A DNA stretch of 64,000 nucleotides from Acetobacter sp. (GTDB lineage: Bacteria > Pseudomonadota > Alphaproteobacteria > RF32 > CAG-239): contig JAMPED010000010.1 in NCBI GenBank assembly GCA_023665325.1, positions 9,653 to 73,652 on the forward strand. Reading direction: 5' to 3'. The notes beneath the pieces were generated by a model. That model saw only the letters and a program-made list of their open reading frames with translations, ran no database searches and had not been told where the DNA came from. Numbering within the stretch: the stretch's first letter is position 1; each line of letters opens with the position of its first letter. The position numbers were made by a program, and so were the translations under genes. Below are positions 17,790 through 28,016 of the stretch, piece by piece.

Positions 17790-18680
17790 ATGTATTTGTT
17801 AATGCTGTTAGCGACGTATATGTCGGCAATTTATGGGTATAATTTATCGATACGCCCTGATTATGACAGGGATGTACCGCATAAACGCGCTGCGGCAGTT
17901 GTCTACAAATTTACACATCATCACAATGCTGTTAAAAAAGTAGTTAATATGATCAAATCTGGTGATTTGAGTGGCAAATATTTAATCTGGTTGTTGCCTG
18001 AAGATTTTATTTATACTAAAGATTCAAATGCTAAAAATGAAGAAAATATTGTTTTGACATATAAACAAGGTTCCCACGAAGTGGAAATTCCTTTAAGAGA
18101 GAAAGGACGCTTGGGGAGTGATATTTCCGGTGGAGAAAATATTATGCCGCCAGGGCGAGTTTTGTATGGCTCTGATATGATGGTGAGTAAAATTCTTTGT
18201 CCTGATAATGAAATTGATGAAACGACGGTGAATCCTGTGTGTACACCAGAGACTGACCCTTCTAATCCGGCAGTAATTAAGGGAAGTTGTTGCGGGAAGG
18301 GGGGTACCTCTTATCTTGTGTCTTATCGGAAATTAGATGCGCGTTGGTTAAATCGACTGACGAATCAAGTTAATTCGGATATGTTTTGGGCTTTTGGGAA
18401 AGAGGCATATTCAAACAATATAGGTGTGATAACTTGGAATGGGTCGAATTGGGAATTTAATGGGATGATTCGCTTGTTAGCGGTTTATCGGAAAGATAAA
18501 GAGAAATTTTTGGAAGATCATAAAGATGATCCAGCAGCATTTTATTCTTCATCAGATGCAAATAGAACATATTGGAAAATGCCTAATAAAGTTTTTAAGC
18601 GTGATTTCTTTACTGATGCTGAGGGGAAAAATAAAGATTTTTGTAAACACGGTTGTTTGTTTAAGATTGAGACAATTTAG
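17790..18680 (+). CDS. Secreted/membrane-anchored protein paired with the pilin-like giant
   Basis: 296 residues, not recognised. The N-terminus is a hydrophobic helix followed by a polar domain with six or more cysteines in the second half (a CC pair in GSCCGKG and a late CKHGC), so an exported, disulfide-bonded protein is likely. The ATG at 17790 has GGAG upstream. An upstream in-frame start at 17748 would lie inside the predicted -10 box and is rejected. The prepilin-like giant gene starts 23 bases downstream, so this may be its assembly partner or a minor pilin; that is inference. Confidence 0.65.
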   Translation: MYLLMLLATYMSAIYGYNLSIRPDYDRDVPHKRAAAVVYKFTHHHNAVKKVVNMIKSGDLSGKYLIWLLPEDFIYTKDSNAKNEENIVLTYKQGSHEVEIPLREKGRLGSDISGGENIMPPGRVLYGSDMMVSKILCPDNEIDETTVNPVCTPETDPSNPAVIKGSCCGKGGTSYLVSYRKLDARWLNRLTNQVNSDMFWAFGKEAYSNNIGVITWNGSNWEFNGMIRLLAVYRKDKEKFLEDHKDDPAAFYSSSDANRTYWKMPNKVFKRDFFTDAEGKNKDFCKHGCLFKIETI

Positions 18681-18703
18681 AGGTTTTGATAAGGAGATTG
18701 GTT

Positions 18704-21700
18704 ATGTTTTTTAAGAAAAATAAGGAAAAGTCAGAGCAACGTGGTACACTTATGGTGGAGGCGATTGCTATGCTGGGGCTGATTGCCATTGTGACACCGA
18801 CTCTTTATAAAAAGTCTGCGGAAAGGCTGCAGGAGATTCAAGATATTAACGTTGCTTCTCAGGCACGAACGATGACGCAGATTATTGAATCATTTGTGCG
18901 CAGTCATACAACGGCGTTTCGTGGTTTGGTTATGGATGATTCGGCAAAAATTGTTGAGTTGTGTAGTGATAGTACTTGTTCAGATGTTAAAAATCCGCTT
19001 GCTTCGCATTTGACGATTGGTTATTCGAGTGCTATTCCATACGGGTTTAATCCAGATGAAATTAAGGGTTTTAAGAAACCACGTGTGTTTGCTGTGGTTG
19101 AACAAGGAAATGTCGTTTTTTATGTGGTTTATCCAAAAGAACAAGACCTTGGTAAGAAGAGAACGGCGCGCTTAGCTTCTTTGATTGGTGCGAATGGTGG
19201 TTTTGTGAATGATAAAGCTTCTAGCGAAGTACTTGGTACTGGTGGTGCTTGGGGGCTAGATAGCGCAATGATTAACGAGTTTAAATTGCCAAAAGAAATA
19301 TTGACCGAAAACTCTTTGGTTTTGACTAATAATGAGCCGATTACAACCAAGTTGGATGATACGGATATATATTTGTATCGTGTTCCTGGGGGAGATACGG
19401 TTGATGAATTTTACCATAATACGATGGTGACAGACCTTTATATGGGAGGAAATTCGGATGGTGAATCTTCAAAATATGAAGAAGAAGCAAAAGACTTTCA
19501 ATCCATCTTTAACGTTCGTAAATTGACGTTGAATACAAACTGTTCTGCGGGATACATTTATAAAGGTGATTCATCTGGAATAGGAGAATTTTCTTGTGAT
19601 CCGGATGTGGCAGATTTGTATGTTGGAAAGCCTGTGGGGATGTTTACAAAAGCGCCGCAAAGAGCGAGCGGTGTTGAAAGCGGAGGTGAAAAATATTATA
19701 GTGCGAACTCTGGTGCTGCGTGGATTTATGGTAATATGGCTGCGTTAAGTGACCGGTTTAAGTTATTTAATACAAGTTATGATAATAAATATGACCGTAA
19801 GGGTTATGATGTATTGCAGTTTTCACGTTTGGATAGCTCGGTTAGTGTTTGGGATGGTGAAGATTCTAGCAAAGTTAAATTAGAGATATTACGAGCTACG
19901 AATGAAGAAGATAGCGCACAAGTATCAATGATGAATGGGCTGGTGCGTGTGGTTGAGAAATATGATGGTGAGCCAGGGACGCCTTCTGCCTTTTTGGTTG
20001 GTGGTTCTAGTTTAGCTAATAATAATTCTGAGGGGCGCCTAATTACAGCTTTTTATAATGGTACTGGTGGAGAAGTTCATATTAACAGTGAGCACGATAA
20101 TAAAGGTGTGACCAGAATTAACGATTACGGTGGTCAGGTTTATATTAACGGTAGCTCATCAAGTGATGTAGGTGAGGTGACTGCCGAGACATTCATCAAC
20201 CAAGGTGGTGGTATTTTGCTAGCTGGTAAAGGTGGTGACTGGATTAACGCTGGTGGCGTGGAAGGTAGTGCACACGTTGACATTTTGCAGGCACATTCTT
20301 CTGGAACAGGAACACGACGCTTTTCTGTGGGGGGAGAACAAGTTACAAATCATATGATTTTTGCAGATAGTTCAGTTGTTTCGTTACGTGATGGTGCGAT
20401 TAGAACATATACACAGACGCCAACATTAGGAAATTTAGGTGGTACTGGTGTGTTGGGCGCTAGTGGTTATAATGGTAATACTGAAAAAATCTTAGAGCAC
20501 GGAACTGTTGTTGCATCTAAATATACAGATATTTTGGGGGCGACATATATTGGCTATCAATCTCAAATGAATGCAGTGTATGAGGGGAACGCAGGTGCTG
20601 CAAGTGATTTTATTCGTGATAATTGGCACTTAGGTGTTGCGGGGTCTGCTTGGGTAGATGCTTTGTTATTTGCTGACCAAGCTAAGTTTAACAGTTCGTC
20701 GGTTAAAGAATTACACGCCGGTTTCAGCTCGTTTTCAGAAAGCCCTCGGACAGCTTGGTTGAATGTGTATAATGATGGGATGATTGTGCGTAATAGGGTA
20801 GCGGCGACGGATAGCACGGCAACAACGGTGCGCACGGGTGATACGCGTTTTTATGCAGGATCATCGGATGTTTATATGGGAGATTCTAAAGGAGCAATGG
20901 CTCACCTGAATGATGGTATTGCGCAATTAGGATATACAAAAACGCTAAATAGTTCTGCTATTCCGGCGATGGAGAACTATGTGGGGGCGGATTCTACTTC
21001 GGCTTTTGTTGTGGGTGAAAAATTAGCACAAATTTATACCTCTTCAAAAGTGATTAACGATAGCAGTGTGGCTGTTGATATTCAAAAAGGGGCGATGCTC
21101 TTTCAGGGACATTCGTGGACAGATAGTACTCGGACTACGCATAATTATGGTCAAAACCGGATTCAAACACACGCAGGACAGTTTACCTTGCAAACAGCAG
21201 AAGTTAAAGACAGCACTGGCGCTGTGATGACTGATACGGCGAATGCTGCAATGTTTTATGCTGATGCTTCCGAAATTCGTACAAGATATGTGGATTTTGC
21301 GGTACAACGTGAAAAAGACTATAAAGATATCTTGAGAGTTCGTCCAAATGAGGCGGCAGATTCTAGTAATGGTGAGGGGAATGTTCGCATTGATGGCTCT
21401 ATTCACGTGACAGGAAATGACGTGTTACACGTGGCGCCAAATTCTAGTCAGGCAGCTGGAAAAGATTCTGGTGAAAATCGTGCGACGTTTGAGATTGATC
21501 CGCAGTTTGTTCGCGTGATGGCACGGGCTAATGATAGCAGCTTTATTGCCGCAGATTCAGGTCAACTTGCTTTATTGGAAGTAAATGCATTCGATATTGA
21601 GGGGAATTCGTCGAGTGTTAATAATGGAGATGTAGATCCAACAACGCGTGCTTCTGTTTATATTCGCCGCGGTGCGATTGAGCTAGAACAGAGTGAAGGC

Positions 21701-22942
21701 AGCAGTGGAACATACGCAGCTGATGAGGGTTTTGGCTATATCAAGGCAAACAGATTTGTTTCAAACGCGAATGTTAAATCTATTCCATCCAAAGGAACAC
21801 ACGCTGATGGAACTGCATATGATAAATATATGGTTAACCCTGCATATACGTCTGTGATGCACGATATTAAGTTAACCACACGTGGTGGGGCACGTTTGAG
21901 TGATATTTTACCTGACTATGTGTTAAAAGGTGTTTATAACGTTGGTAATGACTTTGATGAACGCACTAATCAGCAATTATGTTGGAGTTCAGGACAAAAA
22001 GCAGGTTCAGGATGTCAAAACAAAGATGTTACTTGGGCAGCTCCATATATTGGTAAGATTCCATATGCTTCTTGCCCTCCGGGATATCGTAATTTGGCAA
22101 CATTGATTCCAACTTCGTTCCAGATGGCGCAAGCAGGTAATATTGTTAAAGCTTCAACTGTTCAAGATAAACATAAGAATTTATTAGGTACACCAAGTCA
22201 CGGGGTTAATTTCTATATTAAACCAGGACGCCAGACTGGTGTGTTAAAAGCTTTAGGTGCTGATTTTAAGAATAAACTAGAAACACCGCGTTTGACTGAG
22301 GTTGATAAATTTGACATTAACATTGGTGTGGCAACAGGTGCTGATTTTGATCCTGATGTTAATAGGATTACCCGTGTTCAAGGTTGGTTTTGGGGATATC
22401 CTGCATCGTATAATGGTTCAAGTCTTGCTTCTAGTATGAAATCAGAAAGTGATAATGATGCTTGGATTTATTCGACCACTGTTGGTAGTTCAGTTGTTCC
22501 TGAAGCACTTTATTTCCAAGCTAATACGTATTTAAAGACGTCTCTGGAACCTTTGGAGTTTGAAGATGGTGGTTGGGAAGCTCGAATGGGGTTCTTATAT
22601 GATACAAAACAATATCCGGGATTAGGTAATGGTGCTGGAAATGATGGTATTAGACTTCAGAATAATGCTGCTGGGTATAATGATCATAATAATATTCCGT
22701 TTGATATGCCGGGTGATTGGGTGTGGAATTTATTCCCTGTACCAACGAACAGTCTTGAGGGACACGCAACGGTTTATTGTTACTTTGATCGAACAGAGTT
22801 TCAAGGAGAATGGAGTAGTTTGGTTGACCCAATTGACCAGTTGAATGCGTATCGTGATACAAGTAAGGATGATGGTCGTAAGCCTACGAACTATAAAGAG
22901 CGCTTAAATGACCCGAGTTTGAAATATAAAGACCCGTGGTAA
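18704..22942 (+). CDS. Giant protein with prepilin-like N-terminus
   Basis: 1,412 residues. A charged leader ends in R-G14, followed by T15 LMVE, a prepilin-peptidase-like site with Glu at +5, then a hydrophobic helix (about 15-36) that continues as an amphipathic helix, as in type IV pilins. The next roughly 1,000 residues are Gly/Ser/Asp/Asn-rich, predicted beta structure with many DSS, DST and NSS triplets. The last roughly 250 residues form a separate domain with cysteines (CWSSGQKAGSGC, YASCPPGYRNL). The closest concept is the shufflon-type PilV tip adhesin, but this is three times longer. AAGGAG precedes the ATG at 18704. Confidence 0.7.
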   Translation: MFFKKNKEKSEQRGTLMVEAIAMLGLIAIVTPTLYKKSAERLQEIQDINVASQARTMTQIIESFVRSHTTAFRGLVMDDSAKIVELCSDSTCSDVKNPLASHLTIGYSSAIPYGFNPDEIKGFKKPRVFAVVEQGNVVFYVVYPKEQDLGKKRTARLASLIGANGGFVNDKASSEVLGTGGAWGLDSAMINEFKLPKEILTENSLVLTNNEPITTKLDDTDIYLYRVPGGDTVDEFYHNTMVTDLYMGGNSDGESSKYEEEAKDFQSIFNVRKLTLNTNCSAGYIYKGDSSGIGEFSCDPDVADLYVGKPVGMFTKAPQRASGVESGGEKYYSANSGAAWIYGNMAALSDRFKLFNTSYDNKYDRKGYDVLQFSRLDSSVSVWDGEDSSKVKLEILRATNEEDSAQVSMMNGLVRVVEKYDGEPGTPSAFLVGGSSLANNNSEGRLITAFYNGTGGEVHINSEHDNKGVTRINDYGGQVYINGSSSSDVGEVTAETFINQGGGILLAGKGGDWINAGGVEGSAHVDILQAHSSGTGTRRFSVGGEQVTNHMIFADSSVVSLRDGAIRTYTQTPTLGNLGGTGVLGASGYNGNTEKILEHGTVVASKYTDILGATYIGYQSQMNAVYEGNAGAASDFIRDNWHLGVAGSAWVDALLFADQAKFNSSSVKELHAGFSSFSESPRTAWLNVYNDGMIVRNRVAATDSTATTVRTGDTRFYAGSSDVYMGDSKGAMAHLNDGIAQLGYTKTLNSSAIPAMENYVGADSTSAFVVGEKLAQIYTSSKVINDSSVAVDIQKGAMLFQGHSWTDSTRTTHNYGQNRIQTHAGQFTLQTAEVKDSTGAVMTDTANAAMFYADASEIRTRYVDFAVQREKDYKDILRVRPNEAADSSNGEGNVRIDGSIHVTGNDVLHVAPNSSQAAGKDSGENRATFEIDPQFVRVMARANDSSFIAADSGQLALLEVNAFDIEGNSSSVNNGDVDPTTRASVYIRRGAIELEQSEGSSGTYAADEGFGYIKANRFVSNANVKSIPSKGTHADGTAYDKYMVNPAYTSVMHDIKLTTRGGARLSDILPDYVLKGVYNVGNDFDERTNQQLCWSSGQKAGSGCQNKDVTWAAPYIGKIPYASCPPGYRNLATLIPTSFQMAQAGNIVKASTVQDKHKNLLGTPSHGVNFYIKPGRQTGVLKALGADFKNKLETPRLTEVDKFDINIGVATGADFDPDVNRITRVQGWFWGYPASYNGSSLASSMKSESDNDAWIYSTTVGSSVVPEALYFQANTYLKTSLEPLEFEDGGWEARMGFLYDTKQYPGLGNGAGNDGIRLQNNAAGYNDHNNIPFDMPGDWVWNLFPVPTNSLEGHATVYCYFDRTEFQGEWSSLVDPIDQLNAYRDTSKDDGRKPTNYKERLNDPSLKYKDPW

Positions 22943-22947
22943 GTGTA

Positions 22948-22972
22948 AGAGCCCCTTTGTGGGCTCTTTTTT
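22948..22972 (+). terminator. Rho-independent terminator
   Basis: AGAGCCC pairs with GGGCTCT, followed by TTTTTT, directly after the giant gene. Confidence 0.85.
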
Positions 22973-22975
22973 GTG

Positions 22976-23065
22976 GAGAATGAGATCCCTTGACGGCTGT
23001 TTCACAGCCGAGGGATGACGTGAGGAAGGCGAGAGGGAAAGTGAGGGAATTCCCTTGATGAAGTA
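22976..23065 (+). repeat. Interspersed palindromic repeat
   Basis: First-type element with inner stem CGGCTGT/ACAGCCG and a shortened second copy (AATTCCCTTGATGA) behind it. Confidence 0.7.
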
Positions 23066-23127
23066 ATGTGTTATTTTTTATTTAAATAATTCTTTACAAT
23101 ATGCTGAAATTATACTATTATTTTTTT

Positions 23128-23415
23128 ATGAAGACAATGTATGTTTATATAATGACTAATTCTCGTCATACTGTTTTATATGTTGGTGTGACAAATAATT
23201 TAATTCGGCGTGTTGAGGAGCATAAACAGAAAACTTTGGGTGGATTTACAGCGAAGTATAATGTTGATAAATTAGTTTATTATGAGTATGCAGATGATGA
23301 AATAGCTGCTATAGAACGAGAAAAATATTTGAAAAAGTGTTATAGAAAAACAAAAGATAAACTGATTAGTGAGTTTAATCCTGATTGGCAGGATTTGGCT
23401 AAGTTATTTTATTAA
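23128..23415 (+). CDS. GIY-YIG domain endonuclease, UPF0213-like
   Basis: 95 residues. MYVYIM is the family GIY-equivalent, LYVGVTNNLIRRVEEH carries the YVG and catalytic Arg, and EREKYLKK supplies the later Glu. Small single-domain GIY-YIG proteins of this kind are widespread; the function of most is unknown, though some cut DNA structures. The start at 23128 gives the family-typical MKTMYVYIM start; an in-frame ATG at 23101 is possible. No clear ribosome binding site is seen for either. It sits isolated between repeat clusters. Confidence 0.8.
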   Translation: MKTMYVYIMTNSRHTVLYVGVTNNLIRRVEEHKQKTLGGFTAKYNVDKLVYYEYADDEIAAIEREKYLKKCYRKTKDKLISEFNPDWQDLAKLFY

Positions 23416-23427
23416 ATCTTTGTAGCA

Positions 23428-23640
23428 ACGGGATCCCTTGACGAATGGCGTTGCCATTCGAGGGATGACGGGGAAAAGCGAGTTCTTTTAATATGTCATC
23501 GCTCTGAACGAAGTGAAGTCAAGCGATCTCGTGAGAGTATGGTGTGTGCTTGAGGCGGGAGATCCCTTGACGAATGGCGTTGCCATTCGAGGGATGACAC
23601 AGAAAAGAATGAGTTCCCTTGACGGAGAGGGGAAAAATCT
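23428..23640 (+). repeat. Cluster of interspersed palindromic repeats
   Basis: Two first-type elements with the same inner stem CGAATGGC/GCCATTCG (about 23448-23467 and 23570-23589) flank one ATCGC/AGCGAT element (about 23494-23541). No gene is visible from 23416 to 23836; the remaining about 200 bases ahead of malQ are AT-rich and probably hold its promoter. Confidence 0.75.
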
Positions 23641-23836
23641 ACTTTCGGGTGGGTTGTATATTTTTTGGGGGATGGTTATATTATTGATATAAAAATATTA
23701 TCAGAAATTACATTCGGATTGGGTGCAAATTTTGTTTATAAGTCGCGGAATACCTTTGATTTCAGCTTTTTTGTGCCTATACTGCCCGCATAATGTAATA
23801 TATACTATGTAAAGAATTTAAAGGATTTTTGTAAAG

Positions 23837-26422
23837 ATGGGAATCGATCATTATATCGGCAGACTCGCACATCTTTGCGGAATTGAATATACCGCTAAAA
23901 TTGATGTGAAGGTCGGATTGCTGAAAACGATGGGTATCCTTGACCGTGATTTTGATAACCATACGCCGGATGAAAGTCTCCAGCGTAGGAATGTTGAGTT
24001 ATTGAGGCAATTGGTTGAGGATAAAGAGGCTGAGGAATTTATTGATATTGCTCACCACGTGCCGGTTTTGCGCCAAAATCAGGTGGAGGAAATTGTTGTT
24101 TCGCTTCCTGAGGGGGTGACTAAGCTTAGATGGAATTTTTATGAGGATGAAGATCCGGCAAAATATTATAAAGGTGAGATGAGCGTTGTGGACGATGTGA
24201 GCGAAAGCGAGGAACGTCTGTATCGTGGAGAAGTTTCAGTTGATGAATTGCAGCCATATGTTGGTGAACGCGAAACAAAAGAAATTAACGGTGTTAAATA
24301 TCGTAAATATTTATTTAAGTTTCCTTTTGAAGTGCGGTTGGGATATCACGAAGTTGAGTTTGAATATGATCGTGCAGATGGATCTGTGGCGGGACAGAAA
24401 ACGCATCTTATCTCTGCGCCAGAAAAATGTTATGATGGACTTGGTATTCGTGAGGGAAAGAAAACTTGGGGAGTGCCAGTACAACTCTATGAGCAAGTTA
24501 GTGAAAATAATCTCGGTATTGGTAATTTTAGCGATTTGGCGCATTTGGGCTATGTGCTCGGAAAACACGGGGCAGGGCTTATTGGGGTGAATCCGTTGCA
24601 CGCCTCGCAGGATAATATGCCAGAAAATGCTTCGCCTTATGGACCAGATAGCCGGATGTTTTTTAACTATATCTATGTGGATGTGACGGCTGTGGATGAG
24701 TTTAAGAATAATCCGGATATTCAAGAGTATTATAATAGTGCTGAATTTCAGGCAAAAATGCAACGTAATCGGCGACGGACTTATGTTGACTATACAACAA
24801 CGCAAGAGTTGGTTGATGATATTTTGCATCGGTGTTTTGAAAAGTTTGACCGTGATCACGAAACAGAAGAACATAATCGCTTTGATGTATTTTGTGCTGA
24901 TAGTGATGGTATTTTGGATATGTTTGCGACGTTTCGTGCGCTTAATAAATATTTTTCCTCTGCTGAAGCGGTGCCAGTAAATTGGCGTGAATGGCCAGAG
25001 GCATATAAAAATCCAAACTCAGAAGTTGTCAAACGTTTTCAAGAAGAACATAGGCACGAAATTGAGTATTACAAATATACACAATGGCTTTGCGAAAAGC
25101 AGCTGCAATTTGTGAAAGATACTTGCAATAATGCAGGAATGAAAATTGGACTGTATATGGATATGGCGGTTGGAGCGTCTTGTAAAGGATTTGAGGCGTG
25201 GTATTATTCTGACCTGTATCTGAAAGGAACAGCAGGGGCTGAACCGGATATTCTTTCTCAAAATGGTCAGCAATGGGGATTGCTTGGATTTAATCCTTTG
25301 GAATTGCAGAAAGATGGTTATGAACCATATCGTCGGATTTTGGAAGCAAATATGCGTTATGCAGGGTGCCTCAGAATTGACCACGTGTTGCAGTTAAGCC
25401 GGCTTTATATTTATCCTGAAAATGGTGGTGAGGGCTCGTATGTGTATTACAACTCACAAGAGCTGATGGCCGTGGTGGCGCTTGAGAGCTGGCGTAATAA
25501 GACGATGATTATTGGTGAAGACCTTGGTAATGCACGCGACTCGTTTAGACGGGATTTGGAAGATTTCGGCATTATGTCTTATAAGGTTTTGCCGTTTGAG
25601 CACAAAAATGACTGTTGGGGATCTATGGTACGTCCTGAAGAATATATGCAGATGTCTGTGTGTGCGACTTCTACGCACGATACACCAACGCTTGTTAATC
25701 AATGGGATGTGCGCGATGTATGGCAAAAGAAACACTTAGGGATTATCTCTGAGGAGCAGGCTAATGCGAAATTTGGGCAATATGCTAACCAGCGTCAAGC
25801 TCTCAATTGGGCTTTAGGGGAATATCACTGTTGGGAAGAAGTGGGCGGTGCGCCTTCTCAAAACCCGAAGGAAGATGCGAACATTGTACCCGAAAAATAT
25901 GTGCAGGCAGTGACATCATATATGGCGCAATCTAACTCGGCGATTATGTTGATGCCGTTTTCTGATATTTTTGGGATGAGTGAGATGGGAAATATTCCGG
26001 GGACAACAGAGATGGATTGGTCTGTTGGAAAGCCAATTTTGGAAATTCGCGGAGATAAATCTTTCCCGAACTGGCGTAAGAAAATGCATATTCCGGTTGA
26101 ACATATCGAAGAAGTTGATAAATTTCAGGAAATTGTTGATATTATCAATCGTTATCGCGCAAACGGAAATGATGGGCGCGGACGGTACTATCAATTTATG
26201 CGCCCAGGAAATAATCAGGAATCGACACTAGATTTTGATAAAGCCAAACGTATTTATAATATCATTAAGCATAAAGAGGATTATCAGTTTTCGACATTAC
26301 TGAAGAATCGTTATAGTGATAAGTATAAGCAAAATTTGGATAAACGGCGGCAAGAGACGCAGGCAAGATATCAAAGTGTGGTCGATGCGTGGGTTAAGTA
26401 TAAACGTGTTAACGGACTTTGA
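23837..26422 (+). CDS. malQ: 4-alpha-glucanotransferase (GH77)
   Basis: 861 residues, longer than the roughly 690 of enterobacterial MalQ because of an N-terminal extension of about 200 residues with a beta-sandwich-like region. The GH77 core is clear: NPLHASQDNMPENASPYGPDSR, the nucleophile region GCLRIDHVLQLSR, the acid/base segment IIGEDLG and the STHDTPTL segment. It moves maltosyl or longer glucan units between alpha-1,4-glucans in glycogen/maltodextrin use, in the cytoplasm. No other glycogen gene is in the window. Confidence 0.93.
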   Translation: MGIDHYIGRLAHLCGIEYTAKIDVKVGLLKTMGILDRDFDNHTPDESLQRRNVELLRQLVEDKEAEEFIDIAHHVPVLRQNQVEEIVVSLPEGVTKLRWNFYEDEDPAKYYKGEMSVVDDVSESEERLYRGEVSVDELQPYVGERETKEINGVKYRKYLFKFPFEVRLGYHEVEFEYDRADGSVAGQKTHLISAPEKCYDGLGIREGKKTWGVPVQLYEQVSENNLGIGNFSDLAHLGYVLGKHGAGLIGVNPLHASQDNMPENASPYGPDSRMFFNYIYVDVTAVDEFKNNPDIQEYYNSAEFQAKMQRNRRRTYVDYTTTQELVDDILHRCFEKFDRDHETEEHNRFDVFCADSDGILDMFATFRALNKYFSSAEAVPVNWREWPEAYKNPNSEVVKRFQEEHRHEIEYYKYTQWLCEKQLQFVKDTCNNAGMKIGLYMDMAVGASCKGFEAWYYSDLYLKGTAGAEPDILSQNGQQWGLLGFNPLELQKDGYEPYRRILEANMRYAGCLRIDHVLQLSRLYIYPENGGEGSYVYYNSQELMAVVALESWRNKTMIIGEDLGNARDSFRRDLEDFGIMSYKVLPFEHKNDCWGSMVRPEEYMQMSVCATSTHDTPTLVNQWDVRDVWQKKHLGIISEEQANAKFGQYANQRQALNWALGEYHCWEEVGGAPSQNPKEDANIVPEKYVQAVTSYMAQSNSAIMLMPFSDIFGMSEMGNIPGTTEMDWSVGKPILEIRGDKSFPNWRKKMHIPVEHIEEVDKFQEIVDIINRYRANGNDGRGRYYQFMRPGNNQESTLDFDKAKRIYNIIKHKEDYQFSTLLKNRYSDKYKQNLDKRRQETQARYQSVVDAWVKYKRVNGL

Positions 26423-26439
26423 TTTTGTGAACTAGCTTG

Positions 26440-26600
26440 CAGGAGCTTTAAGGTGTTGTTTTGAGTATTGGCGTGCTGGTTTGGTGGTAGCGCTAGTGCG
26501 AGCAACACCTGTTTAATTTGGGGCTAGGGAATTTATAGATTGCTAGGTGCTTTGTAGCTTACCTCGTCATAATGGAGGAGGTAGGTGGTTTTTGTGGATA
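26440..26600 (+). repeat. Degenerate interspersed repeat region
   Basis: Scattered pieces of the third repeat type (TATAGATTGC, CCTCGTCATAATGGAGG) with mutations, and GGTGTT/AACACC arms around 26451-26510. No gene is visible here. Confidence 0.4.
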
Positions 26601-26698
26601 ATATGGTGTAGAGACTTGATATTTTGTTTTATTTAACGTTATTTTAAACATTGCGTATTTAAACGTATAATTGTTTTGTTTAATATCTGGGTAGACTT

Positions 26699-27310
26699 AT
26701 GGCGGCGAAAAAACAACAGGTGCGGTTGATCTTTAAGCTCGGGGCTTTTGGTGCCTTTATTATGCTTGGTTATTTGGGTATTAGGAACTATAAAGATTCA
26801 GTTGAGAAACTTCGTGTTAATGGTTGTATTGATGAAATTGGTGAGATTACACTAAATATTCGTGATCGTTTTTCTAATAATGTTTATACGGGGTTGGATT
26901 ATAAGTCTGCGTCTGATTTGCAAATTTTTCCTAAGAAGATGTTTAAAGAAGGGTATCGGGAAGCGCTTAACTCATATATGGGGGGAGTGGATTTGTTTCC
27001 ATCTGCTTTAGGACCTAAATCACCCGAAAATGCTTTTGAGGTTTCATTTCAAGGACTTAGCCAAAGAGGGTGTATGGATCTTATTCGAATGAACTGGGAA
27101 AATAGCTCTTTTCTTATTGCGGTTGCAGGATATCGTGTGGCAACGCCAAGCGGTGTACTTGATGAAATTTACCCTGAAACGAAACAAGAAGATATTAAGA
27201 ATTATAATATTTTTAAGGGAAATGGTGCACGATTTGCGAGTGATGATAAATTAAAAGATGCGTGTCAATGTGATGATGATACGTGTACGGTGGTTTGGAA
27301 ATTTCGATAA
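26699..27310 (+). CDS. Exported protein with an N-terminal membrane helix, possibly pilin-like
   Basis: 203 residues. A basic start (KKQQVR) precedes a hydrophobic helix (about 12-27) that runs into a helix and then a globular domain with the segment FQGLSQRGCMDLIRMNW and a late Cys pair (CQCDDDTC). The layout and this segment recall PilS-type type IV pilins, but no G-x4-E prepilin site is visible, so the relation is uncertain. A TATAAT box lies about 30 bases upstream. Terminated by the hairpin that follows. Confidence 0.6.
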   Translation: MAAKKQQVRLIFKLGAFGAFIMLGYLGIRNYKDSVEKLRVNGCIDEIGEITLNIRDRFSNNVYTGLDYKSASDLQIFPKKMFKEGYREALNSYMGGVDLFPSALGPKSPENAFEVSFQGLSQRGCMDLIRMNWENSSFLIAVAGYRVATPSGVLDEIYPETKQEDIKNYNIFKGNGARFASDDKLKDACQCDDDTCTVVWKFR

Positions 27311-27326
27311 TATTAAAGATACAATA

Positions 27327-27355
27327 AAAAAACGCTCGAGAAGAGCGTTTTTTTG
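27327..27355. terminator. Bidirectional terminator
   Basis: AAAAACGCTC pairs with GAGCGTTTTT, with A- and T-runs on both sides, between two convergent genes. Confidence 0.85.
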
Positions 27356-27853
27356 TTACTTTTGTTCGATGGAGAACAGTGCGATAAAGTTTAAGATTAA
27401 GCATATTATGCAGATTATCGCACTACCGAATGCTAAAAGTTTTAGCTCTGGTTGATACATTATGACCACAAAGGTTATAGGTATCAGGGCGATGATGTGG
27501 AGAAACGGTAAAATGATTGAACAAATGATGTTGACTGAGCTTGTTGGGGGAAGAGTGATGTGTTGGTTCAACTTTTCCCACTGTAAAGTGAAAACGACTT
27601 TGTTGTAGCATTTTATGATGTTTTTCCACCACATTGCAATGGCAATGCAACAGAGCATTGTGACTAGCAACAATTCCCAGCGTACTGGGTTTCTTGTTAG
27701 AGCGGTGATGGCAAGGAAAACCAAACCGATACCGTAGAGTGTTGAAAATAATAAAAAATAACAGAGGGGGCGATAATACCCTTTTTTGTGGAAAGCTGTT
27801 CTTTCGTTGGTTGACATAAAGTCATAGGTTGTTCCGTGTTCTGTTAATGACAT
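27356..27853 (-). CDS. Multi-span membrane protein of unknown function
   Basis: About 165 residues with four hydrophobic segments in two pairs (ending near residues 60, 80, 125 and 160 from this start) and a short charged N-terminus. The upper end is uncertain: in-frame ATGs are at 27922, 27853 and 27817, none with a clear ribosome binding site. The one at 27853 keeps the gene clear of the lysS promoter region. No family was recognised. Confidence 0.55.
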   Translation of the reverse strand: MSLTEHGTTYDFMSTNERTAFHKKGYYRPLCYFLLFSTLYGIGLVFLAITALTRNPVRWELLLVTMLCCIAIAMWWKNIIKCYNKVVFTLQWEKLNQHITLPPTSSVNIICSIILPFLHIIALIPITFVVIMYQPELKLLAFGSAIICIICLILNFIALFSIEQK

Positions 27854-27948
27854 AATTATTTGATTTTGGTTAATAATATGTTGATTGGCGGGGATTGTAG
27901 GGCGGTTTGAAATGTTTGTCAAGAGGTTTTGTGAGTGGAAAAAAATGC

Positions 27949-27976
27949 TTGCAAAATTTGTTGATTATGGTATAAA
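27949..27976 (+). promoter_or_regulatory. lysS promoter
   Basis: TTGCAA (27949-27954) and TATAAA (27971-27976) with 16 bases between. Its position rules out lysS start codons upstream of it. Confidence 0.6.
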
Positions 27977-28016
27977 GCCCGCAGTTTATGTAACTTTTTT
28001 TTATGGATGTTTTACA

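Noticed and set aside
18704..22942. Shufflon with invertible C-terminal segments
   Set aside because: No inverted 19-base recombination sites or recombinase gene near the 3' end; only the N-terminus resembles PilV.
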